Source: Arthrobacter bussei (lineage in GTDB: Bacteria > Actinomycetota > Actinomycetes > Actinomycetales > Micrococcaceae). Taken from it: a stretch of 64,000 nucleotides of DNA. Below are positions 1 through 8,308 of this stretch, piece after piece. Location of the stretch: NCBI RefSeq assembly GCF_009377195.2, contig NZ_VJXX01000001.1:62001-126000 (forward strand), written 5' to 3'. Below the pieces are notes generated by a model. That model saw only the letters and a program-made list of their open reading frames with translations, ran no database searches and had not been told where the DNA came from. Made by a program: the position numbers and the translations under genes. The stretch's first letter is position 1. Each line of letters starts with the position of its first letter.

Positions 1-280
1 CGGCCGGCGGAACGATGCCGCCGTAGGCGACGATCGCCGCAGCGTCGAGGTCCAGCTCGTCGAGCTCGGCGATGAGCTCCTGAGTGAAGCGGTTCGCCTT
101 GAGGACCGGCAGACCCAGCTCCTCCGCGGCCGCTGCCACGGGGCTGGGCGTCAGGACCTTCCGGCGTCCGAGCGGCGCGTCGACGCGCGTGAGCACACCG
201 GCGACGTCGAACCCTGCGTCCACCAGTGCGCGCAGTGACGGCACCGCCACCTCGGGTGTCCCAGCGAACAGGATCCTCAT
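1..280 (-). CDS. fmt: methionyl-tRNA formyltransferase, N-terminal 93 residues (3' part beyond the left edge)
   Basis: Formylates the methionine on initiator tRNA, using 10-formyl-tetrahydrofolate, before bacterial translation begins. The protein opens MRILFAGTPEVAVPSLRAL, the characteristic Rossmann-like N-terminus of Fmt, and continues to an AYGGIVPP segment at the position of the family's AYG-type loop. The rest of the catalytic domain and the C-terminal OB domain lie outside the window. The start is fixed by a 4-base ATGA overlap with the end of def (278-280 against the def stop at 277-279), so the two are very probably translationally coupled. The def-fmt pairing is the classical arrangement in bacteria: Def removes the formyl group that Fmt adds. 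Confidence 0.95.
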   Translation of the reverse strand, partial: MRILFAGTPEVAVPSLRALVDAGFDVAGVLTRVDAPLGRRKVLTPSPVAAAAEELGLPVLKANRFTQELIAELDELDLDAAAIVAYGGIVPPA

Positions 281-879
281 CGGCTGGTCCCGCCGGAAGG
301 TCCACTCGTCGCTCCCGGCAGGACTCCCCGGGTGAAGCTCGAGCCGAGCGATCGGGCGCGCTCCGCGGCCGTGCGGGTCGTCACCCGGTTGTAGTCGGCG
401 CTGCGGATGGCGCGGAGGGCGTTCTTCCGGTCCTCGCCCGCCAACCGGTCGATATAGAGCCGCCCCCTGAGGTGGTCCGTCTCATGCTGCAGCGCCCGCG
501 CCAGCATGCCGGTACCCTCGACGACGATCTCCTGACCGGTGAGGTCCTTCCCTGTGACCCTGGCCCATTCCGTCCTGTCGACGAAGCTGCCGAGCCCCGG
601 GACCGACAGGCAGCCCTCGACGTCGATCTCGCCCTGCGATGCGCCGGCGACCTCCAGGACGGGGTTGACCACATGGCCCTCGGCGCCGTCCACGCGGTAG
701 GTGAAGACCTGGAGGCCGATGCCGACCTGGGGTGCAGCGAGGCCGGCCCCCTGGACGTCGATCATCGTCTCGGTCATGTCGCCGATCAGGCGCGCGAGCT
801 CGGGACCGAAATCGGTGACCTCGGCGGCCGGTGTGCGGAGGATCGGGTCGCCGATCATGCGGATGCTCAGGACGGCCAT
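277..879 (-). CDS. def: peptide deformylase
   Basis: Removes the N-formyl group from nascent proteins at the ribosome exit. It is 200 residues long, usual for a type I/III actinobacterial deformylase. All three family motifs are present: GAGLAAPQ (residues 44-51), EGCLS (88-92) and HETDH (132-136). Cys90, His132 and His136 should bind the metal and Glu133 act as the catalytic base. The tail after residue 150 is Arg/Ser/Gly-rich and looks flexible. The ATG at 879 directly precedes the conserved AVLSIRMIGDPILR opening; the reading frame stays open further upstream, but nothing there resembles Def. It overlaps fmt by four bases, and the nuclease-like gene upstream on the same strand may belong to the same transcript. 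Confidence 0.95.
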   Translation of the reverse strand: MAVLSIRMIGDPILRTPAAEVTDFGPELARLIGDMTETMIDVQGAGLAAPQVGIGLQVFTYRVDGAEGHVVNPVLEVAGASQGEIDVEGCLSVPGLGSFVDRTEWARVTGKDLTGQEIVVEGTGMLARALQHETDHLRGRLYIDRLAGEDRKNALRAIRSADYNRVTTRTAAERARSLGSSFTRGVLPGATSGPSGGTSR

Positions 880-1033
880 CGGTGTTCGGATCCTCGTTTC
901 GGTCGCGCGGCGCTCCCGCCGGACTGTGGGTTCGTGCCCCGCGGGCCACTCCATGGCCGCGAGGCTCCCGTCAATCCTAGTGCCGACCCGGGATCCGGTT
1001 GCGGGTACCCACCTTCTGCACCTGCCGCCTGCA

Positions 1034-1951
1034 TCAGGCAGGGACGGCGGGTCCGGTGCTGTCGGTGGTCCCCGTCGAACCCGGGTTCGACGCGGGATGC
1101 GAGCCCGTCCGGGCGGGAGGCGGACCGACGGGCAGCAGGGCACGCCCTGCCTCCTCCGCCTCCAGGCCTGCCTCCCACGCCCGCCGCAGCGCGCAGAACC
1201 GCAACCAGTGGTTCCTGAGCACTGCCGGGTTGGCACGCATGGCGCGTACCTCGGTCTGCCCGACGGCCACGCCGAGCAGGAGCGGCTGGTCGCCGTGCGC
1301 CCACGGGCGCCATTGCCCCTTCTCGGGATCGACCAGCGACTCCTCGGCCTTCATCCCGGCGACCAGCTGCATGACGACCTTGTCGTCGAGTGCCTTCACG
1401 AACCCGTCGCGGTCCGTGTTCTTGGTCTTGTAGTCGATCAGGCAGGTGCGTCCGCCGATCGTCGCGACCAGGTCGAGGGTGCCCGCGTAGCCGAGGGCAG
1501 CATTCCAGACCGTGATCTCCGGTTCCACCGGCCGCACGTCGTACAGGTCCCACCATTCGTCGAAGCGCTGCGCGAAGCCCTGCTCCCCGTTCTCCTCGAG
1601 AGCCAGGCGCGCGGCGTCCAGCGTCTCAGGCCTGCCGAGGGCCCGCAGCGCCACCTGCTCGCAGTAGTGGTGCACCCGGGTACCGCGCAGGGCTGCCACG
1701 TCGCGGTACCGTTCGGCCGCCGAGGACGCGTCCCGCACCGTGGTCCGCAGCTCGGCGGGGTTGCCGAGCGCGCCGGGAAGACGCGGATCCTTCGCCAGGG
1801 CCGTTGCGGCCATGTGTCCGTACCAGCCGCCGAGGGAGCTGGGCAGCTGGGAGATGACGGTAGTGATGGAGGGTACGGCGGGCTGTTCCGAGGTGGAACG
1901 CGCGTACATCCTGCCGTGGGGTGTCGCATGGGCGAGGAGCGGGGCGGTCAT
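1034..1951 (-). CDS. PD-(D/E)XK nuclease superfamily protein (RecB/Cas4-like fold), 305 aa
   Basis: No precise function is known to me. The central region reads like a PD-(D/E)XK nuclease core: a His pair (94-95), acidic residues around 143-145, GTLD (157-160, Asp160) and the signature LIDYKTKN (171-178), in which Asp173 and Lys175 would be the metal-binding Asp and the catalytic Lys. This D-x-K signature is typical of RecB/Cas4-like nucleases. The last 40 residues are Pro/Gly/Ser/Thr-rich and probably disordered. No cas genes or repeat arrays are nearby, so a CRISPR role is unlikely; a housekeeping DNA-processing role is a guess. It lies 154 bp upstream of def on the same strand. The gene assignment is firm and the nuclease fold is likely. 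Confidence 0.75.
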   Translation of the reverse strand: MTAPLLAHATPHGRMYARSTSEQPAVPSITTVISQLPSSLGGWYGHMAATALAKDPRLPGALGNPAELRTTVRDASSAAERYRDVAALRGTRVHHYCEQVALRALGRPETLDAARLALEENGEQGFAQRFDEWWDLYDVRPVEPEITVWNAALGYAGTLDLVATIGGRTCLIDYKTKNTDRDGFVKALDDKVVMQLVAGMKAEESLVDPEKGQWRPWAHGDQPLLLGVAVGQTEVRAMRANPAVLRNHWLRFCALRRAWEAGLEAEEAGRALLPVGPPPARTGSHPASNPGSTGTTDSTGPAVPA

Positions 1952-2063
1952 GAGCCAAGTCTCTCAGGCACCTCCGACAGGATGGTGCGGCGTCGGACCA
2001 GAGCCGCGACGCGGAGAGCGGGCCGCCGACGCGGGCCGGAACGGGGCAGTCGGCGTCCGCCGA

Positions 2064-2091
2064 TTGGACGAACCCCCGAACGTCCTATAGA
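2064..2091 (+). promoter_or_regulatory. probable sigma-70 promoter of the tRNA cluster
   Basis: TTGGAC (2064-2069) and TATAGA (2086-2091) are separated by 16 bp, in the most AT-rich part of this intergenic region. The first tRNA begins about 78 bp downstream, leaving a short 5' leader. The boxes are seen in the sequence; promoter activity is inferred. Confidence 0.55.
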
Positions 2092-2168
2092 GTTTTTTCT
2101 CGTTGGAAAACGAAGAAACACCGTGAAATGCAGGTCATCGAACGGGTATCTCGGAGTTTTTTTCTTCT

Positions 2169-2242
2169 GCGGACGTAGCTCAGCTGGCTAGAGCACCACC
2201 TTGCCAAGGTGGATGTCGCGGGTTCGAATCCCGTCGTCCGCT
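2169..2242 (+). tRNA. tRNA-Gly (anticodon GCC), first copy
   Basis: This is a 74-nt cloverleaf with acceptor stem GCGGACG paired to CGTCCGC. The anticodon stem CCACC/GGTGG closes the loop TTGCCAA, giving anticodon GCC, and the T-arm contains GGTTCGAATCC. CCA is not encoded. It is identical to the copy at 2500-2573. Confidence 0.97.
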
Positions 2243-2294
2243 CGCAAGTCACTGTGAAGCCGGACCAGTCCGGTGGCCGGAGTCATCCGGTCAT

Positions 2295-2365
2295 GGTGGG
2301 GTGGCCGAGAGGCGAGGCAGCGGCCTGCAAAGCCGTATACGCGGGTTCGAATCCCGTCCCCACCT
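2295..2365 (+). tRNA. tRNA-Cys (anticodon GCA)
   Basis: This is a 71-nt cloverleaf with acceptor stem GGTGGGG/CCCCACC. The anticodon loop CTGCAAA gives anticodon GCA, and the T-loop is GTTCGAATC. CCA is not encoded. It lies 52 bp after the first tRNA-Gly and is probably co-transcribed with it. Confidence 0.97.
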
Positions 2366-2398
2366 CGGTGCAGTACGAGCAGCACAACCCATGGATTT

Positions 2399-2470
2399 GG
2401 GCGATTGGCGCAGCGGTAGCGCGCTTCCCTGACACGGAAGAGGTCACTGGTTCGATCCCAGTATCGCCCA
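2399..2470 (+). tRNA. tRNA-Val (anticodon GAC)
   Basis: This is a 72-nt cloverleaf with acceptor stem GGGCGAT/ATCGCCC and discriminator A. The anticodon stem CTTCC/GGAAG closes the loop CTGACAC, giving anticodon GAC. It is followed six bases later by an intrinsic terminator. Confidence 0.97.
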
Positions 2471-2475
2471 CGACG

Positions 2476-2499
2476 GCGCCCCCTCGGGGGCGCTTTTTT
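2476..2499 (+). terminator. intrinsic terminator between tRNA-Val and the second tRNA-Gly
   Basis: GCGCCCCC and GGGGGCGC form an 8-bp stem with a two-base loop, followed by six T residues. The last T (2499) directly abuts the first base of the next tRNA gene (2500), so this terminator sits inside the tRNA array. Confidence 0.85.
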
Positions 2500-2573
2500 G
2501 CGGACGTAGCTCAGCTGGCTAGAGCACCACCTTGCCAAGGTGGATGTCGCGGGTTCGAATCCCGTCGTCCGCT
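2500..2573 (+). tRNA. tRNA-Gly (anticodon GCC), second identical copy
   Basis: Base for base the same 74-nt gene as 2169-2242, including the discriminator T. It begins immediately after the T-tract of the preceding terminator, and no promoter separates the two. Its transcription therefore depends on read-through or on initiation within the upstream genes. It is followed by its own terminator. Confidence 0.97.
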
Positions 2574-2595
2574 CTCAGGCCGGTCGTCGGCCGTT

Positions 2596-2626
2596 GCCCG
2601 GTCCTGGCGAGGACCGGGCATTTTTT
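2596..2626 (+). terminator. intrinsic terminator of the tRNA cluster
   Basis: GCCCGGTCC (2596-2604) and GGACCGGGC (2611-2619) form a perfect 9-bp stem with loop TGGCGA, followed by A and a run of six T residues. Confidence 0.85.
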
Positions 2627-2743
2627 ATGCCCTCCGCGTACCGGTCGCGCTCCCGGCCCTGCTCGGAGGACATCCCCCTGTTCGTGGCCTAGAATTTTCG
2701 GAGCGGAGACGGACTGCGTCTCCACGACCGAAAGGAGGTGTCC

Positions 2744-2995
2744 GTGGGTTTATTGGATGGGCTCAAGGGCAAGGCCGGCACCCTCGCGGGTAAGGCGACC
2801 GAACTCATTGGCGATAATTCCGACAAGGTGAAGAACGGCATCGGGAAGGCCGGCGACTTCGTCGACGGCAAGACCCATGGCAAGTACGCGCACCACATCG
2901 ACGGAGTGCAGACGAAGGCTTCGGAGATGGTCGACAGGATCGACAAGAAGGACGGCAAGGGCGACGTCGGCCCTACCCCTCCGCCGGCCGTGTAG
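2744..2995 (+). CDS. MT0933/Rv0909-type antitoxin-like small protein, 83 aa
   Basis: A small, charged, glycine-rich protein with no signal peptide or membrane segment. The pattern DKVKNGIGKAGDFVDGKTHG followed by YAHHID and a second helix matches the family annotated from M. tuberculosis Rv0909/MT0933 as a toxin-antitoxin antitoxin. A strong ribosome site, AGGAGG (2733-2738), stands five bases before the GTG at 2744. An in-frame GTG at 2738 overlaps that ribosome site and is rejected. No toxin gene adjoins it: a tRNA cluster lies upstream and zapE converges from downstream. The true role is therefore uncertain, and many actinobacterial relatives are also solitary. Confidence 0.8.
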   Translation: MGLLDGLKGKAGTLAGKATELIGDNSDKVKNGIGKAGDFVDGKTHGKYAHHIDGVQTKASEMVDRIDKKDGKGDVGPTPPPAV

Positions 2996-3014
2996 TACCC
3001 AGCCTGGCAATAAG

Positions 3015-3053
3015 GAAGCGCCGGTCCCGCCGAGAGGCGGCACCGGCGCTTCT
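3015..3053. terminator. hairpin terminator between the convergent antitoxin-like gene and zapE
   Basis: GAAGCGCCGGT (3015-3025) and ACCGGCGCTTC (3042-3052) are 11-bp perfect arms enclosing a second GCC/GGC hairpin. There are A/T bases on both sides, so it could serve both strands. Confidence 0.7.
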
Positions 3054-3086
3054 TGCGTTCCCGGGCGACATCGGGGCGCGTGAGGG

Positions 3087-4190
3087 CTAGCCTGCGACCT
3101 CACTGCCCTGCCGGGCGAGAGCCGTGAGTCGTGAGACCGCGCGGTAGTACTTCTTCATGTAGCCACCGTGCATCATCTCCTCGGTGAAGAGCTGATCGAA
3201 GGTCGTCCCGCTCGCCATGATGGGCACGTCGCGGTCGTAGAGACGGTCGGCGAGCACCACGAAGCGCAGGGCGACGGACTGCTCGGTGATGGTCTCCACG
3301 CCGTGCCACGCCACGGCATCGACGCCGTCGAGGAGCTGCCGGTAGCGGCTCGGGTGGACGTCCGCGAGGTGAGCGACGAGCTCGGAGAAGTCGTCCTCGG
3401 CGAGGACCCCGCCGGCGAAGGAGTCGATCCGGTCGCGGAGCGCTGCATCGTCCATGGCGTCCGGTGCCTGCGGGAGACCGCGGTGGCGGTAGTCCTCGCC
3501 GTCGATCCGCGCCACGTCGAACTGGTCCGCGAGGACCTGGATCTCCCGCTGGAAGTCCTCTGCGGCGAACCGGCCGTCACCGAGGGAACCGGGGAGGGTG
3601 TTGGACGTCGCGGCCAGCTTGACCCCGGCGTCGGCCAGCTCACGCATCAGCCGGGACATGAGCACGGTGTCGCCGGGATCGTCGAGCTCGAACTCGTCGA
3701 TGCACACGAGACTGTAGTCGCTGAGGGCCTCGACGGTCTTCCGGAAGGTCAGCGCTCCCACCAGGTTGGTGTACTCGACGAAGGTACCGAAGGACTTCTT
3801 GCCGGACGAGGCGTGCCAGAGCGAGGCGAGGAGGTGGGTCTTGCCGACGCCGAACCCGCCGTCGAGGTAGATGCCGGCCCGGGAGGGGGCCTTCCTCGCT
3901 CCGAAGAGCTTCCGCAGGCCCGAGGGTGACGGCTCGTCGACCGTGCCGGCGAATTCCCGCAGAGTCGTGACGGCGGCCGCCTGGGAGGGTTGCTGGGGAT
4001 CGGGGCGGTAGGTGTCGAAGGACACCTCCCCGAACCTCGGCGACGGGTAGAACCCGCCGAGCAACTCATCGACGGAGACCTTCGGTGAACGCTGCGTGAG
4101 GTGTTCGATGACTGGCACGGATGCGGACCGCTTTCTCTTTCCGGCTGGCGCGTCCCGTCCGGTACGCGCACGCGACGGCGGTGTGGTCAC
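3087..4190 (-). CDS. zapE: cell division protein ZapE (AFG1-family ATPase)
   Basis: An AAA-type ATPase of the ZapE/AFG1 family, which in E. coli associates with the Z-ring under stress; its actinobacterial role is less clear. Walker A is GGFGVGKT (residues 111-118) and Walker B is VCIDEFEL (162-169). The FYPSPRFGEVSFDTYRPD region (47-64) and the C-terminal EEMMHGGYMKKYYRAVSRL are typical. The start is not certain: GTG 4190 gives 367 residues with a basic N-terminus, while an in-frame GTG at 4118 gives 343 residues beginning VPVIEHL. Neither has a strong ribosome site. It is divergent from the sulfurtransferase gene across about 190 bp. Confidence 0.9.
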   Translation of the reverse strand: MTTPPSRARTGRDAPAGKRKRSASVPVIEHLTQRSPKVSVDELLGGFYPSPRFGEVSFDTYRPDPQQPSQAAAVTTLREFAGTVDEPSPSGLRKLFGARKAPSRAGIYLDGGFGVGKTHLLASLWHASSGKKSFGTFVEYTNLVGALTFRKTVEALSDYSLVCIDEFELDDPGDTVLMSRLMRELADAGVKLAATSNTLPGSLGDGRFAAEDFQREIQVLADQFDVARIDGEDYRHRGLPQAPDAMDDAALRDRIDSFAGGVLAEDDFSELVAHLADVHPSRYRQLLDGVDAVAWHGVETITEQSVALRFVVLADRLYDRDVPIMASGTTFDQLFTEEMMHGGYMKKYYRAVSRLTALARQGSEVAG

Positions 4191-4382
4191 AGCGCCGCCC
4201 CGCTACGCCAGACTACGGCACGGTCCGTGCCGCGGGCGGCCCACTCCGGCGTCGGCGCCGCACCTTGACCTCGCTGTCGACCACTCCCCCACAGCCTCCG
4301 GTGACCGGAAGGAATTGCCACCTCGCGTGGTTAGGGTAGGGAGAAGACCAGCACCGTGCACACCGCTATGCGAAAGGCCGCA

Positions 4383-5309
4383 ATGACCCTGGCACCAGAC
4401 ACGCAGGACAAGTTCGCCGAGTACGCCCACCCGGGGCGGCTCGTCTCCACCGACTGGCTCGCCGCTCATCTCGGCGCCGACGGACTCGTCGTCGTCGAGT
4501 CCGACGAGGACGTGCTCCTGTACGAGACGGGCCACATCGCCGGTGCCGTGAAGATCGACTGGCACACCGAGCTCAACGACGAGGTCACGCGCGACTACAT
4601 CGACGGCGCGGGGTTCTCGCGCCTGATGGCCTCCAAGGGCATCGCACGGGACTCCACCGTGGTCATCTACGGTGACAAGAGCAACTGGTGGGCGGCCTAC
4701 GCCCTCTGGGTCTTCACCCTGTTCGGCCACGAGGACGTCCGCCTGCTGGATGGAGGCCGCGACAAGTGGGTCGCCGAGGGCCGGGACATCACGACGGACA
4801 GGCCCGACGTCGTCGCCACCGACTACCCCGTCGTCGGGCGCGACGACTCCTCGATCCGCGCCTATCTGGGTGATGTGCTCGAGCACCTCGGCAAGCCGCT
4901 GATCGACGTCCGTTCCGGCGACGAGTACACCGGCGCACGGACCACCATGCCGGCCTACCCCGAGGAGGGTGCCCTTCGTGGCGGCCACATCCCGACGGCG
5001 GCCTCCGTCCCGTGGGCGCGTGCGGCAGCCGAGGACGGAACCTTCCGGACGCGGGCGGAACTCGACGCCGTCTACCGTGACGAGGCCGGACTGAAGGACG
5101 GCGACGACGTCGTGGCCTACTGCAGGATCGGCGAGCGGTCGAGCCACACGTGGTTCGTCCTCACGCACCTCCTCGGCTTCGAGCGCGTGCGCAACTATGA
5201 CGGCTCCTGGACCGAGTGGGGCAACGCGGTCCGTGTCCCGATCGTCCGGGGAGCGGAGCCCGGCGAGGTTCCCGCGTCCGTGAACCGCTCCGCGCAGGCT
5301 GCGCGATGA
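4383..5309 (+). CDS. sseA: rhodanese-type sulfurtransferase (SseA-like), two-domain
   Basis: Transfers sulfane sulfur from thiosulfate or 3-mercaptopyruvate to a thiophilic acceptor. It has two rhodanese domains in 308 residues. The second carries the active loop CRIGERSS with the catalytic Cys at about residue 247. The first, structural domain has Asp where the Cys would be (IYGDKSNWW), as usual. ATG 4383 was chosen because the protein then begins [17 protein letters not shown], the usual family opening, with GAAAGG just upstream. GTG 4356 or ATG 4368 would add nine or five residues. Its stop overlaps the sufE start by four bases (ATGA), so sulfur transfer and SufE-type sulfur trafficking appear co-expressed. 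Confidence 0.9.
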   Translation: MTLAPDTQDKFAEYAHPGRLVSTDWLAAHLGADGLVVVESDEDVLLYETGHIAGAVKIDWHTELNDEVTRDYIDGAGFSRLMASKGIARDSTVVIYGDKSNWWAAYALWVFTLFGHEDVRLLDGGRDKWVAEGRDITTDRPDVVATDYPVVGRDDSSIRAYLGDVLEHLGKPLIDVRSGDEYTGARTTMPAYPEEGALRGGHIPTAASVPWARAAAEDGTFRTRAELDAVYRDEAGLKDGDDVVAYCRIGERSSHTWFVLTHLLGFERVRNYDGSWTEWGNAVRVPIVRGAEPGEVPASVNRSAQAAR

Positions 5310-5758
5310 CCACCGGGACCGTCCCCGCGAAGCTCGCCGAGATCATCGACGACTTCCAGGACCTGACCGAGCCCGACCGCCTGCAGCTGCTGCTCGATTT
5401 CTCCCGGGAACTGCCCGCCCTGCCGGAGCGCTACAGCGACCACCCGGAGCTGCTGGAGCAGGTCGTCGAGTGCCAGAGCCCGCTGTTCCTCACGATGGAG
5501 ATCGGCGAAGCACCGGGGCACCCGGTGCACCTCTTCTTCTCGGCACCGCCCGAGGCTCCCACGACCCGCGGTTTCGCGGGCGTGCTGCTCGAAGGGCTCG
5601 ACGGACTCCCGGCCGCGGAGGTTCTCGCCGTGCCCGACGACGTCCCGGACCGCCTCGGCCTGACGCGCGCCATCACTCCCCTGCGCATGCGGGGCATGTC
5701 CGCCATGCTCGGGCGCATCAAGCGGAAGATCCGGGAGTCCGTCAGGGACGAGGCGTAG
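5306..5758 (+). CDS. sufE: SufE family cysteine-desulfurase partner protein
   Basis: SufE proteins accept persulfide sulfur from a cysteine desulfurase and pass it on for Fe-S cluster or other sulfur-compound assembly. The 150-residue protein has the acceptor cysteine in [10 protein letters not shown] (Cys56). It keeps the typical opening [20 protein letters not shown] and the C-terminal [15 protein letters not shown]. The ATG at 5306 lies inside the end of the sulfurtransferase gene (ATGA overlap), so translational coupling is likely. No sufS or other suf gene is present in the window. Its 3' end overlaps the convergent hydrolase gene by 17 bp. Confidence 0.92.
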   Translation: MTTGTVPAKLAEIIDDFQDLTEPDRLQLLLDFSRELPALPERYSDHPELLEQVVECQSPLFLTMEIGEAPGHPVHLFFSAPPEAPTTRGFAGVLLEGLDGLPAAEVLAVPDDVPDRLGLTRAITPLRMRGMSAMLGRIKRKIRESVRDEA

Positions 5759-7028
5759 GCGCGGGCGGCACCTCCGCCGCAGGTCCCGCGGACCGACCGC
5801 CGGGCAGGGTCCTGCCGAAGACGTTGTCGTCCAGCCAGTGCTCGACGACGCTCTCCCACCGTTCCGGCGCGACGTTCCACTCCTTGGTGTGGCGTGCCCG
5901 CTGGAAGCGCTCGAGCGTCACGAAGGTCGGGTTCTTCGCAGCGAGTTCCGCCGAGGGCCCGATGGGCACGAACTCGTCGTCCTCGCTGTGCAGCACGAGG
6001 GTCGGCAGGGTGAGCTGCTCCGCGCGGGCGATCCAGTCCATGCTCTTGAGATCGAGGGGCGCGGCCAGGCCGGTGATGCGTCGGGCCCGCTGACTGGCCA
6101 GCAGGTACTGGCCGAGGCGCCCCACGGGGGCGGGGATCCTGTTGAGCTCGGCGTGGTGGGCGAGCACCTCGATCCAGTTGATGACCGGCCCGTCGAGCAC
6201 GAGCGCCCTGATGCGCTGCCGGTGGCGCGAGAGATCGGCGGTCTGCAGCACGATCGCGCCGCCCATGGACCAGCCGAACAGCACGACGTCGCGTGCACCG
6301 TGGGACACCGCGTAGTCGATCGCGGCATCGACGTCGTGCCACTCGGTCATCCCGAGTCCGTACCTGCCGTCCGGGGCCGAGGGGGCTTCGCCGTCGTTCC
6401 GGTAGGACAGCACGAGGCTCGTCATCCCCAGCCGCCGCGCGGGTCGCAGGGCGCGCAGGGCTTCCGCGCGGGAGGCACCCCGACCGTGCACCATCACGGC
6501 CCACGTACTGGCGGGGCCCTCGGCCCGGACGAGCCAGGCCGGTGCCGAACCGCCCTCGACCGGGATGAGGACTTCCTCCTCGGCGAAGCCCATCGCGGAG
6601 GGGCTGGGATACACGGCGCCGCCCCACCAGCCCCTGGTCGCCGCGGTGAGATCCCCCGCGTAGACCTGCTCCACCACGCGCTCGACGGTGCCCTCCCGGG
6701 GCACGTAGGAGCGGATGGCGCCGATGCGCGCGTGCCCCGTGCCCTGGTCGAAGTGGAGGCTGTAGGTCCCCTCGATCGTCGTGTCGTCGTTGGCGGGGAG
6801 GATGACGGTCTGCCGACCGGTGGCTCCGACCACCGCGAGGATGTCGAGGTTCTCGATCCGGGCGGGCGAGGGTGTCACGATCTGCCGGGCGAAGTACACG
6901 GCCAGTCCGGAGATGGCGCCGGCCGTGGAGGAGGCCAGAGCCACCCCCGCCCCCACCCCGAGCGCGGTCCACCTGAGCCAGGAAGCAGTGGGCCGCTGCT
7001 CTGCGACCGGTGACCTCGTCGATGCCAT
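5742..7028 (-). CDS. membrane-anchored alpha/beta hydrolase, 428 aa
   Basis: The N-terminus has one hydrophobic segment (about residues 20-47) after a short polar stretch, suggesting a signal anchor. The catalytic domain follows from about residue 150. It has HGRG (181-184) as oxyanion-hole motif, nucleophile elbow GWSMGG (Ser254), an acid in SEDDEFVP (Asp349 or Asp350) and His379 in RARHTKEW. This is the layout of serine hydrolases of the peptidase S9/esterase type; the substrate cannot be told. The ATG at 7028 is the first start that begins just before the membrane segment. It overlaps sufE tail-to-tail by 17 bp. Confidence 0.85.
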   Translation of the reverse strand: MASTRSPVAEQRPTASWLRWTALGVGAGVALASSTAGAISGLAVYFARQIVTPSPARIENLDILAVVGATGRQTVILPANDDTTIEGTYSLHFDQGTGHARIGAIRSYVPREGTVERVVEQVYAGDLTAATRGWWGGAVYPSPSAMGFAEEEVLIPVEGGSAPAWLVRAEGPASTWAVMVHGRGASRAEALRALRPARRLGMTSLVLSYRNDGEAPSAPDGRYGLGMTEWHDVDAAIDYAVSHGARDVVLFGWSMGGAIVLQTADLSRHRQRIRALVLDGPVINWIEVLAHHAELNRIPAPVGRLGQYLLASQRARRITGLAAPLDLKSMDWIARAEQLTLPTLVLHSEDDEFVPIGPSAELAAKNPTFVTLERFQRARHTKEWNVAPERWESVVEHWLDDNVFGRTLPGGRSAGPAAEVPPAPTPRP

Positions 7029-7148
7029 GGTTCCATTTCTACCCTGCCCGGGGCCCGTACTGCGAAGCGCCGCGGTATTCCGGGGCCCGTGGCGGGTTCC
7101 GGGGCCCCGGCCGAGCCGAGGCCGTGCCGCCGGCAGTACAGTGGCGCC

Positions 7149-7634
7149 ATGAGCCAAACGATCCTCGTGCTGACCGAGGAAGCCCTGACGCCCGCCGATC
7201 TCCTCAACCTGCGGACCCTGCAGGGAAACGACCCCGCGGATCTCGTGGTCCTCATCCCGGAGGACAGGAACGAGTCGGTCCTCGGGGAGTTCTTCCGCCA
7301 TCTGAGCCTCCTCGAGGTCGGCGAGGCCTTCCGCAGCTTCTCGCCCGACGACCGCCGTCATGATGAAGAGGCGGCACGGACAGCCGTCGAGGAGTCGCTG
7401 CGGCTGCTCACCCGCGAGGGCTTCACCGCGCGCGGGCGGACGACCACCGGAAATCCCGTGGACGCGCTGGTCGAGGAGGCCGCCGCCGGCGGTGCGGCCC
7501 AGGCGGTGGTGATCACCCGGCCCCACGCGATGGCGGACACCTTCCACACCGACTGGGCCAACAGGGCGCAGGACAAGCTCGGCATCGCCGTGCTGCACCT
7601 GTACTCGGGCTCGGGATTTATTGGCGACTCGTAG
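7149..7634 (+). CDS. unknown cytoplasmic protein, 161 aa, universal-stress-like layout
   Basis: I do not recognise a named family. The protein begins with a beta strand ([12 protein letters not shown]), has a strongly acidic middle, and ends with alternating strands and helices. The stretch [26 protein letters not shown] and the terminal [12 protein letters not shown] resemble the last part of a UspA-like fold, but no ATP-binding G-2x-G-9x-G(S/T) motif can be seen. It is divergent from the hydrolase gene (120-bp gap) and ends 14 bp before msrB, so it is probably co-transcribed with msrB and might serve in an oxidative-stress response. That last point is inference from position only. Confidence 0.7.
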   Translation: MSQTILVLTEEALTPADLLNLRTLQGNDPADLVVLIPEDRNESVLGEFFRHLSLLEVGEAFRSFSPDDRRHDEEAARTAVEESLRLLTREGFTARGRTTTGNPVDALVEEAAAGGAAQAVVITRPHAMADTFHTDWANRAQDKLGIAVLHLYSGSGFIGDS

Positions 7635-7648
7635 GCGTTGAAGACGGT

Positions 7649-8074
7649 ATGACGACCGAACGCGAGGCATTCCTGCCTGACATCGACAAGTCCGACGACG
7701 AGTGGCGGCAGGAACTGACGCCCGAGGAATTCCAGGTACTGCGCAAGGCGGGTACCGAACGCCCCTACACCGGGGAGTACTACGACTCCACGACGGAGGG
7801 CACCTACGCCTGTCGCGCCTGCGGTGCCGAGCTGTTCACCAGCAACGAGAAGTTCGACTCCCACTGCGGGTGGCCGTCCTTCTGGGCACCGCTCGCCGAG
7901 GACAAGGTCCGCTACCTCCATGACCGCTCCCTCGGCATGGAGCGCATCGAGGTCCGCTGCGCTCGGTGCGACTCGCACCTCGGCCACCTGTTCAAGGGCG
8001 AGGGCTTCGACACTCCCACCGATCAGCGCTTCTGCATCAACTCCATCTCGATGCGGCTCGTCGAAGGCTCCTAG
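7649..8074 (+). CDS. msrB: peptide-methionine (R)-S-oxide reductase
   Basis: Reduces the R-epimer of methionine sulfoxide in proteins, at the expense of thioredoxin or mycothiol systems. It is 141 residues, a single MsrB domain. Zinc ligands are in CRAC (Cys55, Cys58) and CARC (Cys104, Cys107). The active-site region GWPSFW (74-79) and catalytic Cys129 in RFCINSISM are intact, and Cys73 may act as resolving cysteine. It lies 14 bp behind the small unknown gene and is followed by a clear terminator hairpin, so the two form a short operon. Confidence 0.96.
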   Translation: MTTEREAFLPDIDKSDDEWRQELTPEEFQVLRKAGTERPYTGEYYDSTTEGTYACRACGAELFTSNEKFDSHCGWPSFWAPLAEDKVRYLHDRSLGMERIEVRCARCDSHLGHLFKGEGFDTPTDQRFCINSISMRLVEGS

Positions 8075-8104
8075 GGCCTGATCGACCCGCTCCGCCCCAC
8101 GATG

Positions 8105-8128
8105 AAGGCCGGCCCTCGGGCCGGCTTT
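8105..8128 (+). terminator. intrinsic terminator after msrB
   Basis: GCCGGCCC and GGGCCGGC form an 8-bp perfect stem with a TC loop, preceded by AA and followed by TTT. Confidence 0.75.
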
Positions 8129-8308
8129 CGTCGTCTCCGCGGTCATCCTTCCCCGGGGTGAAGGAGGACTGGTCCTCGGCGGCACCGCGTGACGTTCCAG
8201 CCTAAGCAGATCTGGATCTCACCGAGCTGCTCTGTAAGTATTTCTGTTCCCCTTGCTACGCTCGCGGCAGACGTACACCGCCCGGCCCGACCCGAGGAAG
8301 CAGGAGCC

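Noticed and set aside
1034-1951. Cas4 assignment for the PD-(D/E)XK protein
   Set aside because: No CRISPR array or other cas gene nearby and no Cys cluster for an iron-sulfur site; only the fold family is claimed.
2209-2793. Open frames running through the tRNA cluster
   Set aside because: They read across tRNA genes and two terminators; not coding.
2744-4190. Toxin-antitoxin pair with zapE as partner
   Set aside because: zapE is a convergent housekeeping ATPase with its own conserved motifs, not a toxin.
4356-4382. GTG 4356 as start of the sulfurtransferase
   Set aside because: Adds nine residues not matching the family opening; ATG 4383 has a purine-rich site and gives the usual N-terminus. 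Kept as an alternative.
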